This document shows, in pieces, positions 47,812-56,770 of a stretch of DNA of 64,000 nt. Within the stretch, counting starts at the first letter, position 1, and each line of letters opens with the position of its first letter. The DNA is from Bimastos eiseni (Eukaryota > Annelida > Clitellata > Crassiclitellata > Lumbricidae), in assembly GCA_959347315.1 (NCBI GenBank), contig OY365807.1, positions 8,284,415 through 8,348,414 on the forward strand, written 5' to 3'. The notes beneath the pieces were generated by a model. The model had not been told where the DNA came from and searched no databases. It worked only from the letters and a program-made list of their open reading frames with translations. Both the position numbers and the translations under genes were made by a program.

Positions 47812-50800
47812 CTCTCACACACACACACTCTTACTTTTTCTCTCTCCCTTTCTCCTCTGCATCTTTCTCGTGTCATGTCTCTTTTTCTTCGGCTTCACTC
47901 TGTATTTCCTTCCAGATCTATTGCTTTAACTTTATCGGTCTCTCTGTAGGCCGGCCCTATGTATGGCTATCTATTTCCTTCTGCCTCTATCTGCATCTCT
48001 TTCTCGTCTGGTCTAATCGAATTGATTTCTGTATTGCCTCTGAATTTTCTATTTCACTGCGCATAATAAGTAAGAGCCTCACTTTTGGCGCAGATGAAAA
48101 TTCTCCCTCTGGCCAGAGAGGCAGAGAGCAGCACTCTTAAAACTCCAACACACACACATAGCCCACCTACATCACTGTATGCGTGCCCCCGTCCGTCTTC
48201 TAGAGCTATGACTCTGTATATGTGCTTGTATCTTTGTTGCATCTATATTCTGTCAGTCTGTATGTCAGTCTATCTGTCTCACTGCACGTCAGACTGTCTG
48301 CCTGTTTGTCTGTTCTGCTTCGATACGAAAAGTTACACAAAGCGGATGCAGAATGAAGGTGCCTCCTTCCTCGTTCCCCGACTCCCTTCCTCTCTCCCTC
48401 CATCTCTCCCTCACTCTTTCCCCTCTCCTCGGCAGCTGCGGGGAATCAAGATAAACTGACGATGATGAGAAGAAGCTAATATATTACGCAGAAACAGCAG
48501 CAGCAACGGCTGCTGCCAATGCCTGAGAAGATGGGTGAGGCTGAGATGGGAGCATGGAAGAAGAGGAGGAGGACGAGGAGAGGGAGGTGGAGGCGAAGGA
48601 GAAGGAGGAGGAACTGGCAGAGGGTAAAGGAACAAGGAGGAGGAAAAAGAGGAGAAGGAGAAATAGAAACGCGGAGAGAGCGCATCGAAGCATAGGGAAT
48701 ATTCTTGGATTGTGCAACGATTCAGAACTGTTCGAATTGAACGACGACAACTTAAACAGTGAGACGAAAAGTCAGAGTTTCAATCGATCCGATGCGCTTG
48801 ACAGGTTTTAAAAACAGAGATTTAGATGCAATCAAACAATCAATTAATCACTTAAAGAAACAATAATTAATCACGTGATGAATGATAAATCATTCAACAA
48901 TCAACAATCCTTCAATTAAAATCAACAACAATCATTAGTATAAATCAATCGACTAGTCGATGATCTACAGAATCAGACAAAATATAAACCGTTCAAGCAA
49001 TTAGTTAATTGATTTTGAAATATTTAAGAAGAGCGAGGTTCAATTGGTGTCCCTCGAAAGGTAAAGGTGTCTGCATGGTGACCAATCAGAAGCATCCAAG
49101 CACACTGAATATCAGACACGGTGCCTATTCAACCTCCCCAATCGTCACGCTCCAATGCGAACGTTACATCGCTCGTCAGTCCCGCATAGGGGGCCTACGT
49201 GTGCATCACTTGCCCCGAGGGCTAAAGTCAAACAGAGCTAGTCAATTGAAGCACTTAACTACCTGGCGCTCAACACAGAGGGTAAAGTTATCGATTCATA
49301 AAGATCTTATCTGCTCTATTAAGAACTCAACCGCTTTATCTATTTTGTGCCTATTTATGGAGAGTATACCACCCTCGAATATCGCTCAACATATGGGGCT
49401 CTCACCCGTCGGCTTCACCTCTTTTAATCTTGGAATAATTATGGCCAAATCTATCGGGGTCTCACGCTCTCATCTATCTCTAAGAATTCTCGGAATTCCG
49501 TCCCATCTATCGATCTGTCGTTCGATCCCTCCCATAGAGGGAGCTGTCTAAAACAATGTTTTGATCGCAGCGACTTAGTTACGAAACTATTTCGCAGCTG
49601 TTTTCAGGGGTTCCCTGTGCACGTGGTGCATTATTATTTTTTTTAAATACATTTTTATTTTTATCAGCAACGCAATTTTTTGCTGGACGATTACTCCTCG
49701 GACAATTGCCCCCTCCCACCAAACTAGGACAGTGACGACCAATACGTAGTCTACAAACCATGAACAAGACGTTGGCTAGTCACTGTCTAGTCAGTATTTA
49801 TGCATCTCACAAGGGAAAACAAAATTCATAAGTTAACGTGTCCTTTGACAGAATGTCTGATTTGTTGGATAAATTATTAAATTGACACCAATGAATCAAT
49901 ACAATTATTGGCTTGCTTTGGCCTACAATTTTATGACATGATAATTAGTTGCTTATTTTCTTATTTAGAGAGAAGTTGGATAGATCAAGAACAACTCGTG
50001 CTTAAATGGAAGTTGGATTGACAGCAAATATATTTGGCTTAATTTAATAGCAGTTACGTGAATAACTTGTCATCATTCATTCATACTTTACTTGTACTCA
50101 TGCTGTAATTTGTCAGTTTAAAAATAAACTAGGCCTAAATATTATTATTACTATTAGGCCTACATTGGATTGATGATAAATATATTTTGCATTCAACCAT
50201 TACATAAAGGGGAAGTTTCCAAAGGGGAGCAAATATCTTTCGCAAAATATGGCGGGAGAGAATTGTCCGGGGCAATTCTTGGGTGATGGGGCCAAATGTC
50301 CTACACTCGTCAATGAGAGCGTTGAAACGTATTCAGTTTGAGCAGAATGTTTCAAGCTGAGAAATTTGGTATTTTCAGATAACTAGATTATTCAAGAGAA
50401 GGTTGATCAAGACGGTCGCTAGAGTTCGCCGAACTGACAGCACGAGGTGACAAGGTGAGATTATTCAATAATTTTGTTCAGTACATGAGTAAAATGGAAG
50501 AACTAAAACAATAAATCGATTACATAATTATAAGTTATACACTCAACCGCTACCAAATGAAACACTGGTTCGGGATGTTTAATTGGAAAGTTACGCTCAG
50601 CATGCCCCATCTAACATTGCCTCTGGGGTAAATCGTTCCACAGCATACCCTTTGGTATTCAGTATTACAATTTAGTCATAATTATGAGCAAGTCTCAATG
50701 TTAATGTTGATGATGAAGATCATGATCATGATGGTCATGATAATCATGACGATCAAGAAAAGAGATGACGACGATGATGATGATAACGCAATAACTTGGT

Positions 50801-52908
50801 TGCATTGAAAGCCACCTTTCATAAAAACTCCGACACCGAGGCCTGATCCTACAGAAAAATAATCTGGTCCTCAGAGCAATTTTTACTAAATACCGAGGGA
50901 TCTTTGAAGACTTTCCTTTTCTCTGTTTAGCTTCGTGTTGAGTTGTGAACGCCTCTGATTTGAGTGACGCTATATAAATGCTCCATTACATTACATTGAT
51001 GCATGCGCTAAACAAATTATAACTATAATAATAACACCTCTCATTTTGATGCTTAGTCTATCTATACAATGGATCTCACATTTTACTCTATGCCCAACTT
51101 GTCTCATTCTCATACCCTTCCTTCTCGTTCTCTTTGTTCCTTTCCACTTCATCCGTAGTAGGCCTATCTCCTCCTTCTCCATTCCTCCTATTGATCCTCT
51201 TCTTTCTCCAGCATCCTGAAAGGCATCTGTTTTCTTTTCTCCCCTCCAGCTCAACCCCATGGGGCTATCGATAGCAACCCTCTATCCACACGAGTACTGG
51301 GCTCAATTTCCAGGTCAAGTGGTATAGGGAATATAAGAGTCTACCGCTCAGTGGGGCGATTAATCAACCCAGGGGGCCCGATCAATCTTCACTTAGCTGG
51401 AATGGGACCCAGAGTGTATACAGCAGTACAGAAGAGATACAGAGAAAGAGAGAGACAGAGAGAGACAGAGAGAGAAAGAGAGAGAGACAGACAGAGACAG
51501 AGACAGGCAGAGAGACAGACAGAGACTGGCAGACGGTGAAGAGGTAGAGAGAAATAGGCAAACACTATAGCATTTCACAATGACTACGCAGCTAATACTA
51601 TTTTTATCAGGACATTGATGCTCGAGTAGATAAAACAATGAGATTCCACCCAATTCGATTCTCAATCTAACGGTTTCGGTCGGTTTAACGTGAAAGTAAA
51701 AGTTTAGAAGTATGAGATGAAGAGCACTCTCTTCAGCAACTCTGACAGGCAGTCACGTGTAGGAAGTGTAAGTCATTGCATTTTCTTGGCCTCGGCTTAT
51801 GAGTGGCCAATCCTCGCCACCTCGCCGTCCGCTGTCTCTGAAGATAGCTATAACCAGTGGTCAATTCCAGACGAAACGAACCGGAACGCCGTTCCAGCAC
51901 TTCCTGGGGCACCTCACCCAGTAAACTAGGCAAAACAGTACTGGGCAGTTCCACCACGCTTTTACATTTTGCGCCGAAGGTTTGACGGCTATAACATTTG
52001 CACACACGTGTTCTGTAAATGGAGAAGGGACATTTCCCCCCTGGATAGTTGGCCCCCCGAGCATTTGCCACCCCGGACAACTGTCCCCGGACAATTGCTG
52101 CTCCCAATTTTGGGTAGGACATTTGCCCCCTCACCCCCGGACAATTGTCCCCTAGTGTAAATAGCAGGCATAACGTTTTTTTATGATTAAGTTCGATCGG
52201 CCCACATGTTAAATGCGACTGTTTCGTTTCCTTCACAATTTAGTGTTAGGTTAGTGCCTAATAGTGTTGTTTAGCTAATTACGTTTAGTTCGATCAAACA
52301 TTGTTAGTTTTTTATAAGCGCAGACCTTTCAAGCTGAAAATTGTAACGCTGACAACGGGGGAAGAGGCCGCAACATTTTTTATCCGGGAGGCCGTGAAAA
52401 ACTTGATGCGCGGTGGGGTAGAAGAAGGGCCCGTCCTACAGTTCAACCACCTCCACTATTACAAATTGACCACTGGCTATACCTATAACATGTATGACTG
52501 ACCTTGATTGACGAAACTCATAACTGTGTCGGCAGATCCAAGTTGTTTGTTGACAAGGTTCGACATGCCGAGGCTATCATCACTACGCCCAGTCCTGTCA
52601 TCGTCGTCGTGACGCTGTATGGTTTCATAGAGGGACATCATGTACGTCGGGGCCGAGGCACGAGACACTTCCAGCCTCTGCCGCCGCGTCGAAGGCTTCG
52701 GGATGTGGTTCAGACCTAGAAGATGGAGGAGCTCCTTCTTGACGTGCCGTCGTTGTTTCGTCGACAGGTTATACAGAAGGCTCGACGCTCCGTCTACGAT
52801 CGACTCGTTCCTCAACCTCTCGCTGGTGTCGTTGTCGTCATCATCATTACAAATCCCCGCTGCAACGGCAGCGACTAAACAAATGAGTAACGTCGTCGTT
52901 GATCGCAT
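32358..52908 (-). CDS. bone morphogenetic protein, BMP5/6/7/8 (60A) type; complete six-exon gene
   Basis: Secreted TGF-beta superfamily ligand that signals as a dimer through type I/II receptor kinases. The coding exons are 52503-52908, 41446-41647, 35707-35861, 34771-35013, 33875-33942 and 32358-32615. All introns are GT-AG, phases match at every junction, and the sum is 1332 nt (443 residues). Layout: signal peptide (about 1-18), propeptide, furin site TRRKR at 299-303, mature chain 304-443. The mature chain has the seven cystine-knot cysteines (343, 372, 376, 407, 408, 440, 442) and ends [25 protein letters not shown] and [17 protein letters not shown] place it with BMP5-8 rather than BMP2/4. 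The introns hold repeats and a 3-kb unusual array. A six-asparagine run follows the furin site. Identity is near certain; the exact paralogue (5, 6, 7 or 8) is not resolvable and an invertebrate would have one. Confidence 0.96.
33395..33545. repeat. TTA-rich microsatellite in BMP intron 5
   Basis: (TTA)n and related triplets, partly mirrored by the repeated phrase attatatttatatgaatatt (33484 region and again near 33527). Confidence 0.75.
33875..33942 (-). CDS. BMP5-8 exon 5: start of the cystine knot (68-nt microexon)
   Basis: The exon is too short to stand out as an open frame. The acceptor is cttttcag|CC and the donor is TGGCAG|GTCAGT. It completes a Thr codon from exon 4 and reads [22 protein letters not shown]. 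This aligns with ACKKHELYVSFRDLGWQ of BMP7 and supplies the first knot cysteine. Divergence is notable: His-Glu-Leu-Tyr is Arg-Thr-Leu-Lys and the usual Gly before Trp is Lys. The ending WQ joins DWI of exon 6 exactly as in vertebrate genes. Confidence 0.93.
34340..34740. repeat. degenerate minisatellite of ggaatttccaggaatgg units in BMP intron 4
   Basis: Units of roughly 20-30 bp sharing gaatttcaggaatg recur about ten times with heavy drift. It starts just downstream of exon 4 and ends about 30 bp from its donor. Confidence 0.75.
34771..35013 (-). CDS. BMP5-8 exon 4: end of propeptide, furin site, start of mature chain
   Basis: The acceptor is ggtttgtag|GTGAG and the donor is AGAA|GTAAGT, a perfect consensus. 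It reads [14 protein letters not shown] and [12 protein letters not shown] (the PFMVAFFK motif of the family). A Thr-rich linker, TRRKR|SAD and six asparagines encoded by AAC triplets follow, then a basic and polar stretch ending IWYR. Cleavage after Arg303 gives a 140-residue mature ligand, the usual BMP7 size. The AAC run is a triplet repeat (34837-34859 on the plus strand as ttg) and may vary in length. Confidence 0.94.
35278..35640 (-). mobile_element. LINE 3' end (L2/CR1 type) in BMP intron 3
   Basis: In the minus strand two frames show the conserved C-terminus: [22 protein letters not shown] up to [14 protein letters not shown] in one, then [11 protein letters not shown] in the other, so there is at least one frameshift. 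A short 3' untranslated region with gcgctatataaatctctgta follows, then a (TGAA)n tail at 35278-35302. Only the last part of the element inserted, which is typical of incomplete reverse transcription. Confidence 0.8.
35707..35861 (-). CDS. BMP5-8 exon 3: propeptide
   Basis: The acceptor is tttgtttttcag|A and the donor is AGAG|GTCGCA, a weak but phase-consistent GT. It reads [38 protein letters not shown] and [12 protein letters not shown], matching the GWLVFDIT..S..W..NP..NLGLQLSVET segment of the BMP7 propeptide. The match is in order between exons 2 and 4. A LINE 3' end lies in the intron 70 bp further on. Confidence 0.92.
36200..39235. repeat. degenerate long-period array with a 28S-rRNA-like core, in BMP intron 2
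   Basis: Six copies of a core of about 42 bp recur at 37189-37230, 37431-37475, 37788-37832, 38267-38311, 38461-38505 and 38846-38892. The consensus is aaacgggaggagtaactatg, then acc, four variable bases, and taggtagccaaca. Longer flanks also repeat: 36831-36940 matches 37323-37435. Between cores are short hairpins such as cgcggggaaaccgcg (about 38212 and 38403) and tttacggaaaaccgtaaa. The core resembles the conserved 28S rRNA site (ggcgggagtaactatgac, then ...taaggtagccaa) where R2 elements insert. There is no coding region. Origin is unknown; composition differs from the flanking simple-repeat DNA. Confidence 0.65.
39960..40175. repeat. GGAT tetranucleotide repeat
   Basis: (gatg)n with interruptions. 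Predicted frames rich in His, Pro and Ser are artefacts. Confidence 0.85.
40298..40445. repeat. CA and TA microsatellites
   Basis: A (CA)n run at 40299-40320 is followed by degenerate TA sequence. Confidence 0.8.
40790..41430. repeat. 640-bp purine-rich tract beside BMP exon 2
   Basis: The plus strand is almost only A and G (gga, gaa, gag). It begins about 15 bp downstream of the exon 2 donor on the transcribed strand, so the pre-mRNA would be pyrimidine-rich. Frames of 100-190 codons across it are low-complexity. Confidence 0.85.
41446..41647 (-). CDS. BMP5-8 exon 2: central propeptide
   Basis: The acceptor is ttcctctgtcag|CG, preceded by a pyrimidine tract, and the donor is GACAG|GTCAGC. 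The 2-66-2 codon structure fits the phase-1 end of exon 1 and the phase-2 start of exon 3. It reads [16 protein letters not shown] then [17 protein letters not shown] and [20 protein letters not shown]. This corresponds to FRFDLSKIP...AAEFRIYKD...ISVYQVLQ of the family propeptide. About 10.9 kb of intron separates it from exon 1. Confidence 0.92.
41780..42733 (+). mobile_element. 954-bp hAT-type MITE, gagaccgagac family, copy 2 (complete) in BMP intron 1
   Basis: The ends are cagtgttgtatgcaagacc and, reverse-complemented, cagagttgtatggtctcgag. An exact 8-bp duplication (catatact) flanks it at 41772-41779 and 42734-42741. Both ends are loaded with gagaccgagac motifs. At 42600-42720 a 20-bp unit (ctgtctcgagaccgagacac) is tandemly repeated about six times. 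The element has no transposase. It is the inverted counterpart of 561-1029. It lies about 130 bp upstream of the exon 2 acceptor on the transcribed strand. Confidence 0.88.
42780..42872. repeat. GT-GA-GT compound microsatellite
   Basis: (GT)n, then (GA)n at 42802-42847, then (GT)n. The GA block is uninterrupted. Confidence 0.9.
42873..45080. other. BMP intron 1 sequence without recognised features
   Basis: The frames at 43601-44089 on both strands carry no domain I recognise and lie in intron sequence. They may be relics of an old element. Confidence 0.4.
45690..46640. repeat. purine-rich tract in BMP intron 1
   Basis: Long GGA/GAA-rich stretch with interruptions. Ser/Leu-rich frames on the minus strand are artefacts. 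Confidence 0.75.
47655..47832. repeat. CTCTGT hexanucleotide-type repeat
   Basis: (tctctctgtctgtc)n, ending in a (CA)n run at 47815-47828. Confidence 0.85.
48365..48670. repeat. pyrimidine tract and adjacent purine tract
   Basis: TCCC-rich sequence at 48365-48430 and GGA-rich sequence at 48545-48670, separated by a short CAG-rich stretch. Confidence 0.7.
49009..49551 (+). other. 180-codon open frame of unknown meaning
   Basis: This is the longest frame of the window not explained by low complexity or a known family. No domain, signal peptide, membrane segment or splice context is visible. It lies inside BMP intron 1 on the opposite strand. I keep it as an unexplained frame and not as a gene; a decayed transposon is the likeliest source. 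Confidence 0.15.
49698..50302. mobile_element. possible MITE with ggacaattgcccc motifs
   Basis: The left edge has ggacaattgccccctccc (about 49700) and the right edge has agaattgtccggggcaattc and gccaaatgtcc (50258-50302). These are partly complementary and resemble the cluster at 52028-52157. No clean target duplication was found. Confidence 0.35.
50810..50998 (+). mobile_element. LINE 3' end (L2/CR1 type) in BMP intron 1
   Basis: The final stretch, gcctctgatttgagtgacgc then tatataaatgctccattaca, resembles the 3' end of the LINE at 35278-35640. It closes with a short (CATTA)n tail at about 50982-50997. Coding similarity is weak and broken. Confidence 0.5.
51435..51535. repeat. GACAGA/GAGA repeat
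   Basis: Degenerate (gacagaga)n. Confidence 0.85.
52028..52157. repeat. cluster of inverted ggacaattgtcc-like motifs just inside BMP intron 1
   Basis: At least five motifs alternate between ggacaattg or ggacatttgcc and their complements, with C-runs between them. They can fold into overlapping hairpins. The same motifs mark the suspected MITE at 49698-50302, so this may be a nested or truncated member of that family. Confidence 0.45.
52503..52908 (-). CDS. BMP5-8 exon 1: signal peptide and N-terminal propeptide
   Basis: The ATG at 52906-52908 is the first ATG of the frame, has A at -3, and opens a hydrophobic leader [18 protein letters not shown]. The frame stays open 19 codons further upstream but without an ATG. 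Family landmarks are [31 protein letters not shown] and [10 protein letters not shown], the last matching the DADMVMSFVN motif just before the first intron of vertebrate BMP7. The exon ends in CAAG|GTCAGT (phase 1). It encodes 135 residues plus one base, close to the 139 or so of the vertebrate first exon. It contains acidic DDDDND and HDDDD runs and several N-x-S/T sites. Confidence 0.95.
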
Positions 52909-53620
52909 CTTTAGACAGCGGAGATCACCCACTGATCCAATCGTAGAAGGGATCGATAAAAACACGTCACAGATCGATCGATCGATTTTAAATCCAACGT
53001 CGCAGAAATCAACCGCCCCGAGTGGTCGCTCGGAGAAGAATGAACGGAACGAAGGACGGATGGAAGAAAGCAGAAGCGGAAGGAAAGGCCAACGGAAGGA
53101 AGGTCGTGACCTTAATCCGTCAACGGAAGCAGAGACTCAGAGACTCAGGCGAGGACCTAAGGTTCAGAGGAAGGACTTTTGTATGACGTCTTCTGTCAGT
53201 TACACACGTGACTTCAATCAACCAGTCGGATGTTCTTCCGTCTACCCGCACTCTCTCGCGGTTAATTCGACGGCGTCAGTCAATTAATTCTGCCCTGGCT
53301 TCCAGAGCGCACAGAGAGGCGAAGAAGTCTTAATCCGTTAAGTAGATAGAGAGGACTGTGTGCATGCGTGGCTCTTTGGGCCACACGGTCTCGTCCTAAC
53401 GGTCTCGTCGTTTGAAAGAGGTTCCGATTACGAGATGACGATTTCCTCAGTCAGCCGCCGACGCTCGCGAATTCATTTCGCATTTCTATCGTCTGCCCCA
53501 CTCCCTCTCTTACTTCCAAGGGGTAGGCACAGACCACCGTCCCTCCACTCCCTCGGCAGAGGCTAGACATCTGGACCCAACCAACCAAACAGATCCTACA
53601 GAAGCGGTGCGAACAAGACT
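52909..53620 (-). promoter_or_regulatory. upstream region of the BMP gene (5' leader and probable promoter)
   Basis: This is the sequence immediately 5' of the BMP start codon. I cannot place a TATA box, transcription start or upstream exon with confidence. The strip cgatcgatcgat near 52976 is a short palindromic run. The label rests on position only. Confidence 0.3.
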
Positions 53621-55400
53621 AGGACACGCAGACAGCCAGACAGGCAGTCGAACGGTCAGACAGACCGGCGACGCAGCGACTACCAGAAGCCCTCTCCACC
53701 TTCCAATCCTCCCTCCCCATACTCTACCCCTCCCTCCCTCAACTATTAAGTCAAACCGTAAAAGCAAAGCTTACGCCAACTGGCCTAACTGTCTTCGGAG
53801 GAGAGGAGCCTGTCTGTCTCGCTCTCTGTTTCCTTTGATCCGTCCGTCTCTCTCCGTCTGTCTGTATAATGTATATACTACGGTGCTAGAGATACGATCT
53901 AGGCTGTTGCAACAATCTCGTCCCTTTCTTCTCGTCTCTCCTCCCTCCCTTCATCCGCAGCCAATCGGACAGATAGGTTCTTTGGCAACCTCCCCTCTCT
54001 CTCTCCCTCCCTCCCTTTTTCTCCCTGGTCTGGGCCATTCTTTTCTGCGTGTGTTAAATAAACCAATGGCTGTTCCAGAGAAAGTTTTCCTACTCATCCA
54101 ATGGACCCCAACACCAACAGACTCAGAGACTTGGGAGCTACGTTGGTCTTCCCTCCCTCTCCAGTCTCCACTCTCTTTATATCCAAGAGTCGTGCATACC
54201 CCATCACTAACAATCGCACCGAAATCCGCCACCCATCATTAACTGAAAGGACAAATATAACTAGATCAATAACGTGTGACCGGCGACCACAAGAAAAAAA
54301 CGTCACCAATGCCTCCATTCTGGTGTCCATGGTAACGGGCTGGAACTTTTCTTGGCATGTGTAGATAATCCCTGACTTGACGCAGCGCTCATGGGAAAGA
54401 CAGTGTTACGCACTCAGTTTTATGGAACTTTTGGAAAGAGGAGTGCACGATTATGATTATAACTAGTAGTAGTAAGGCAATTTCTAAGTGTCAGAATTGG
54501 GAAACTAAACAGAAAATCAAAGAACGAATAACTCTGAAATCTAAAATACGAGGGAGTAGTAAGCCAAGGGTCGATTCCAACGCGGAAGTGACGTCACAAA
54601 GTAGGCGCCTATTAGTCACGTGAGGAGGGTACACCTAGGCTGGTTCCCTTCCTTAACTGTGTCCTGAACAATTTTTCAGACTGGTCTCCTCTTTTAATTT
54701 ACATAGCATTAATACTAAAGGGTCTTAGACGACAGTTAAGGGCTTGTGTAGTTCTGACCAATTAAAACTCTGTATAAAATGGAGTTAACTCAAATACTCA
54801 GATAACAATGAAGGCAGAGTAGCAATTGTGTAATGCAACTGACAACAGTCGGTGTAAACGAGAATAACAATGCAGACTTAATTAACACGTGACATGAATA
54901 TATGCAAAAGGACAACCAATCTCGGCGAGTCTAACAGTACAGTCGTTAACACTTGAGTCACACAAAGAATTGTGTCAGCTGCATGCCTTTTAATACATCA
55001 GCTAAATACGTCAACAGTTATACTAAATGCCTGATTACAGAAAACAATGGCAGACAACAATTCTAACAATCTCCGTGAATCTTGAGAGCAGCTGGAGCAG
55101 CAACAACCCTCTGCATGCCACTCCCTGCAGGTTATGGTTAGTTGCTGATTAAAGACACTGTCACAACAATGATGACTAGTGTCATAACAAAAGATGATTA
55201 GCATCACCCTCCTCTTTTCTCTATACCAGGGACTAGCACTACCACAGGCTGCAAGTATTCAAGAAACACTTTGTTATACAATATACAGTCTGTGTAATGT
55301 AAGAGAACTACTGCTTGTAAGTCATTGGAGATATCAATCGACACTAGCATAGGTTGAATGCTCACAGACATCATAAGACAGTGTGGTAGCAAAGCACAGA
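53621..55400. other. intergenic sequence between the BMP and ASPH genes
   Basis: Pyrimidine-rich at 53690-54030, otherwise ordinary. No exon or repeat family is recognised. Confidence 0.5.
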
Positions 55401-55405
55401 TAATG

Positions 55406-55614
<209 letters not shown>

Positions 55615-55619
55615 CATCT

Positions 55620-56488
55620 GAAGATTACTTTACTTACAGCTGTCTAGAGACACGTGTTAATACAAATGTTGGGTTAAAAGAGCAGAAGTCGGTGTCTAGT
55701 AAACGTGTTAAAATAAACTGGGCTAACATAAAAATCGGAAGATCCATTTAAGTGAAAAGTATACTGATCCCACGACTTTTCCGACTCATGAAAACCATCA
55801 GCTTAGTAAAAGTCGATGACTTCACCTCCTGCCAGCACAACTTCGTGCAACGAGTTCGCTCAGCCTCAACTGTGAGCATAGTCTTGTGCTATCCATGCCT
55901 CAATCAATGCTCATACATCACAATAAAACAACAATAACTAAATCCTAATAAAAAATAACAATAGTAATTAAGGATAGAACTCAATATCTGAGTTACATCC
56001 TCAACATTGAGCCTCCTAGACATCCATTATGCAGCGCTTGAGAGATTCAAATAAGGAGCTACATAAAATGACACAAGATACGTCAGAGGCCAAACAGATA
56101 CAAGATCAGTTGGAAAGCAATTGGAAAGCCTATCAGTAAGTGAACTATTCAACTATCTTTGTAGATTGTCTAATTAGGCAACTGTTGCGCTTGCCCACTA
56201 TAGCTCTGTGCTCAATCACCACCAGTGTTACAAGCGCCCATTCGTCACGAGCCGGGTTGCAGTACTCCGCACTGAATTTGCAAAACCTCTGCAAGGCATT
56301 GCACAAACGATCACTCACGATTGGCCACGACAAATTCGGCAAGATTATTCACCGGCACAAACCTAATTCAAACGGGCCAAACAAGTTCACTAAATGACAC
56401 AAGGCATGCTATAAAAACTGGTGTCAATGTAAATCGAGTATATCCAAATGTTGCATAGATGTGAGAGTGGCTGAAAACGACAGCTCTT
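55620..56488 (-). other. region downstream of the ASPH stop, probably including its 3' UTR
   Basis: The stop codon of the ASPH gene is at 56489-56491. I found no clear AATAAA on the minus strand in this interval, so the transcript end is unplaced. Frames at 56140-56400 on both strands show no known domain. Confidence 0.35.
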
Positions 56489-56770
56489 TTAGATTGGTTC
56501 AAGAGTTTGCTTTTGAAAGGCTGTTAGCTCCGGATGCCACAAGTCGACTATTAGAACTAAACGCAGAGAACTGCCGGTGTGCCAGACCTCGTGTTCAAAC
56601 GAATCATCGAAAACTATGAACTTCCCCAGTTTCCAGACGTGAGTGTCGTTTGCGACCCGCAATCGAGGTCCTTCAGGAACAATGAGGCCCAGGTGGGCAC
56701 GGATTCGACAGTTCGTGGGACCACAGTGAGGCCACACGTGAACGCCCGGCTGCATCACCGAATATTTTAT
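56489..56770 (-). CDS. ASPH last exon: catalytic core and stop
   Basis: The acceptor is gtcggttgtag|ATA and the stop is TAA at 56489-56491. It reads IKYSVMQPGVHVWPHCGPTN, CRIRAHLGLIVPEG, FIVFDDSFEHEVW, LRLVLIVDLWHPEL, ending LEPI. Both iron-binding histidines (WPH and FEH), the 2-oxoglutarate-binding His of AHLGL and the late Arg are intact, so the enzyme should be active. As in other family members there is no acidic third iron ligand. Confidence 0.96.
   Translation of the reverse strand: MKYSVMQPGVHVWPHCGPTNCRIRAHLGLIVPEGPRLRVANDTHVWKLGKFIVFDDSFEHEVWHTGSSLRLVLIVDLWHPELTAFQKQTLEPI

Noticed and set aside
48009..49551. A gene in the region of the 180-codon frame at 49009
   Set aside because: No domain, no splice sites with supporting exons, and it lies in an intron of the BMP gene on the other strand; kept only as an unexplained frame.
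52503..52965. An upstream start for the BMP protein at 52965
   Set aside because: That codon is GTG; the ATG at 52908 is the first in frame, has a suitable context and opens a signal peptide.
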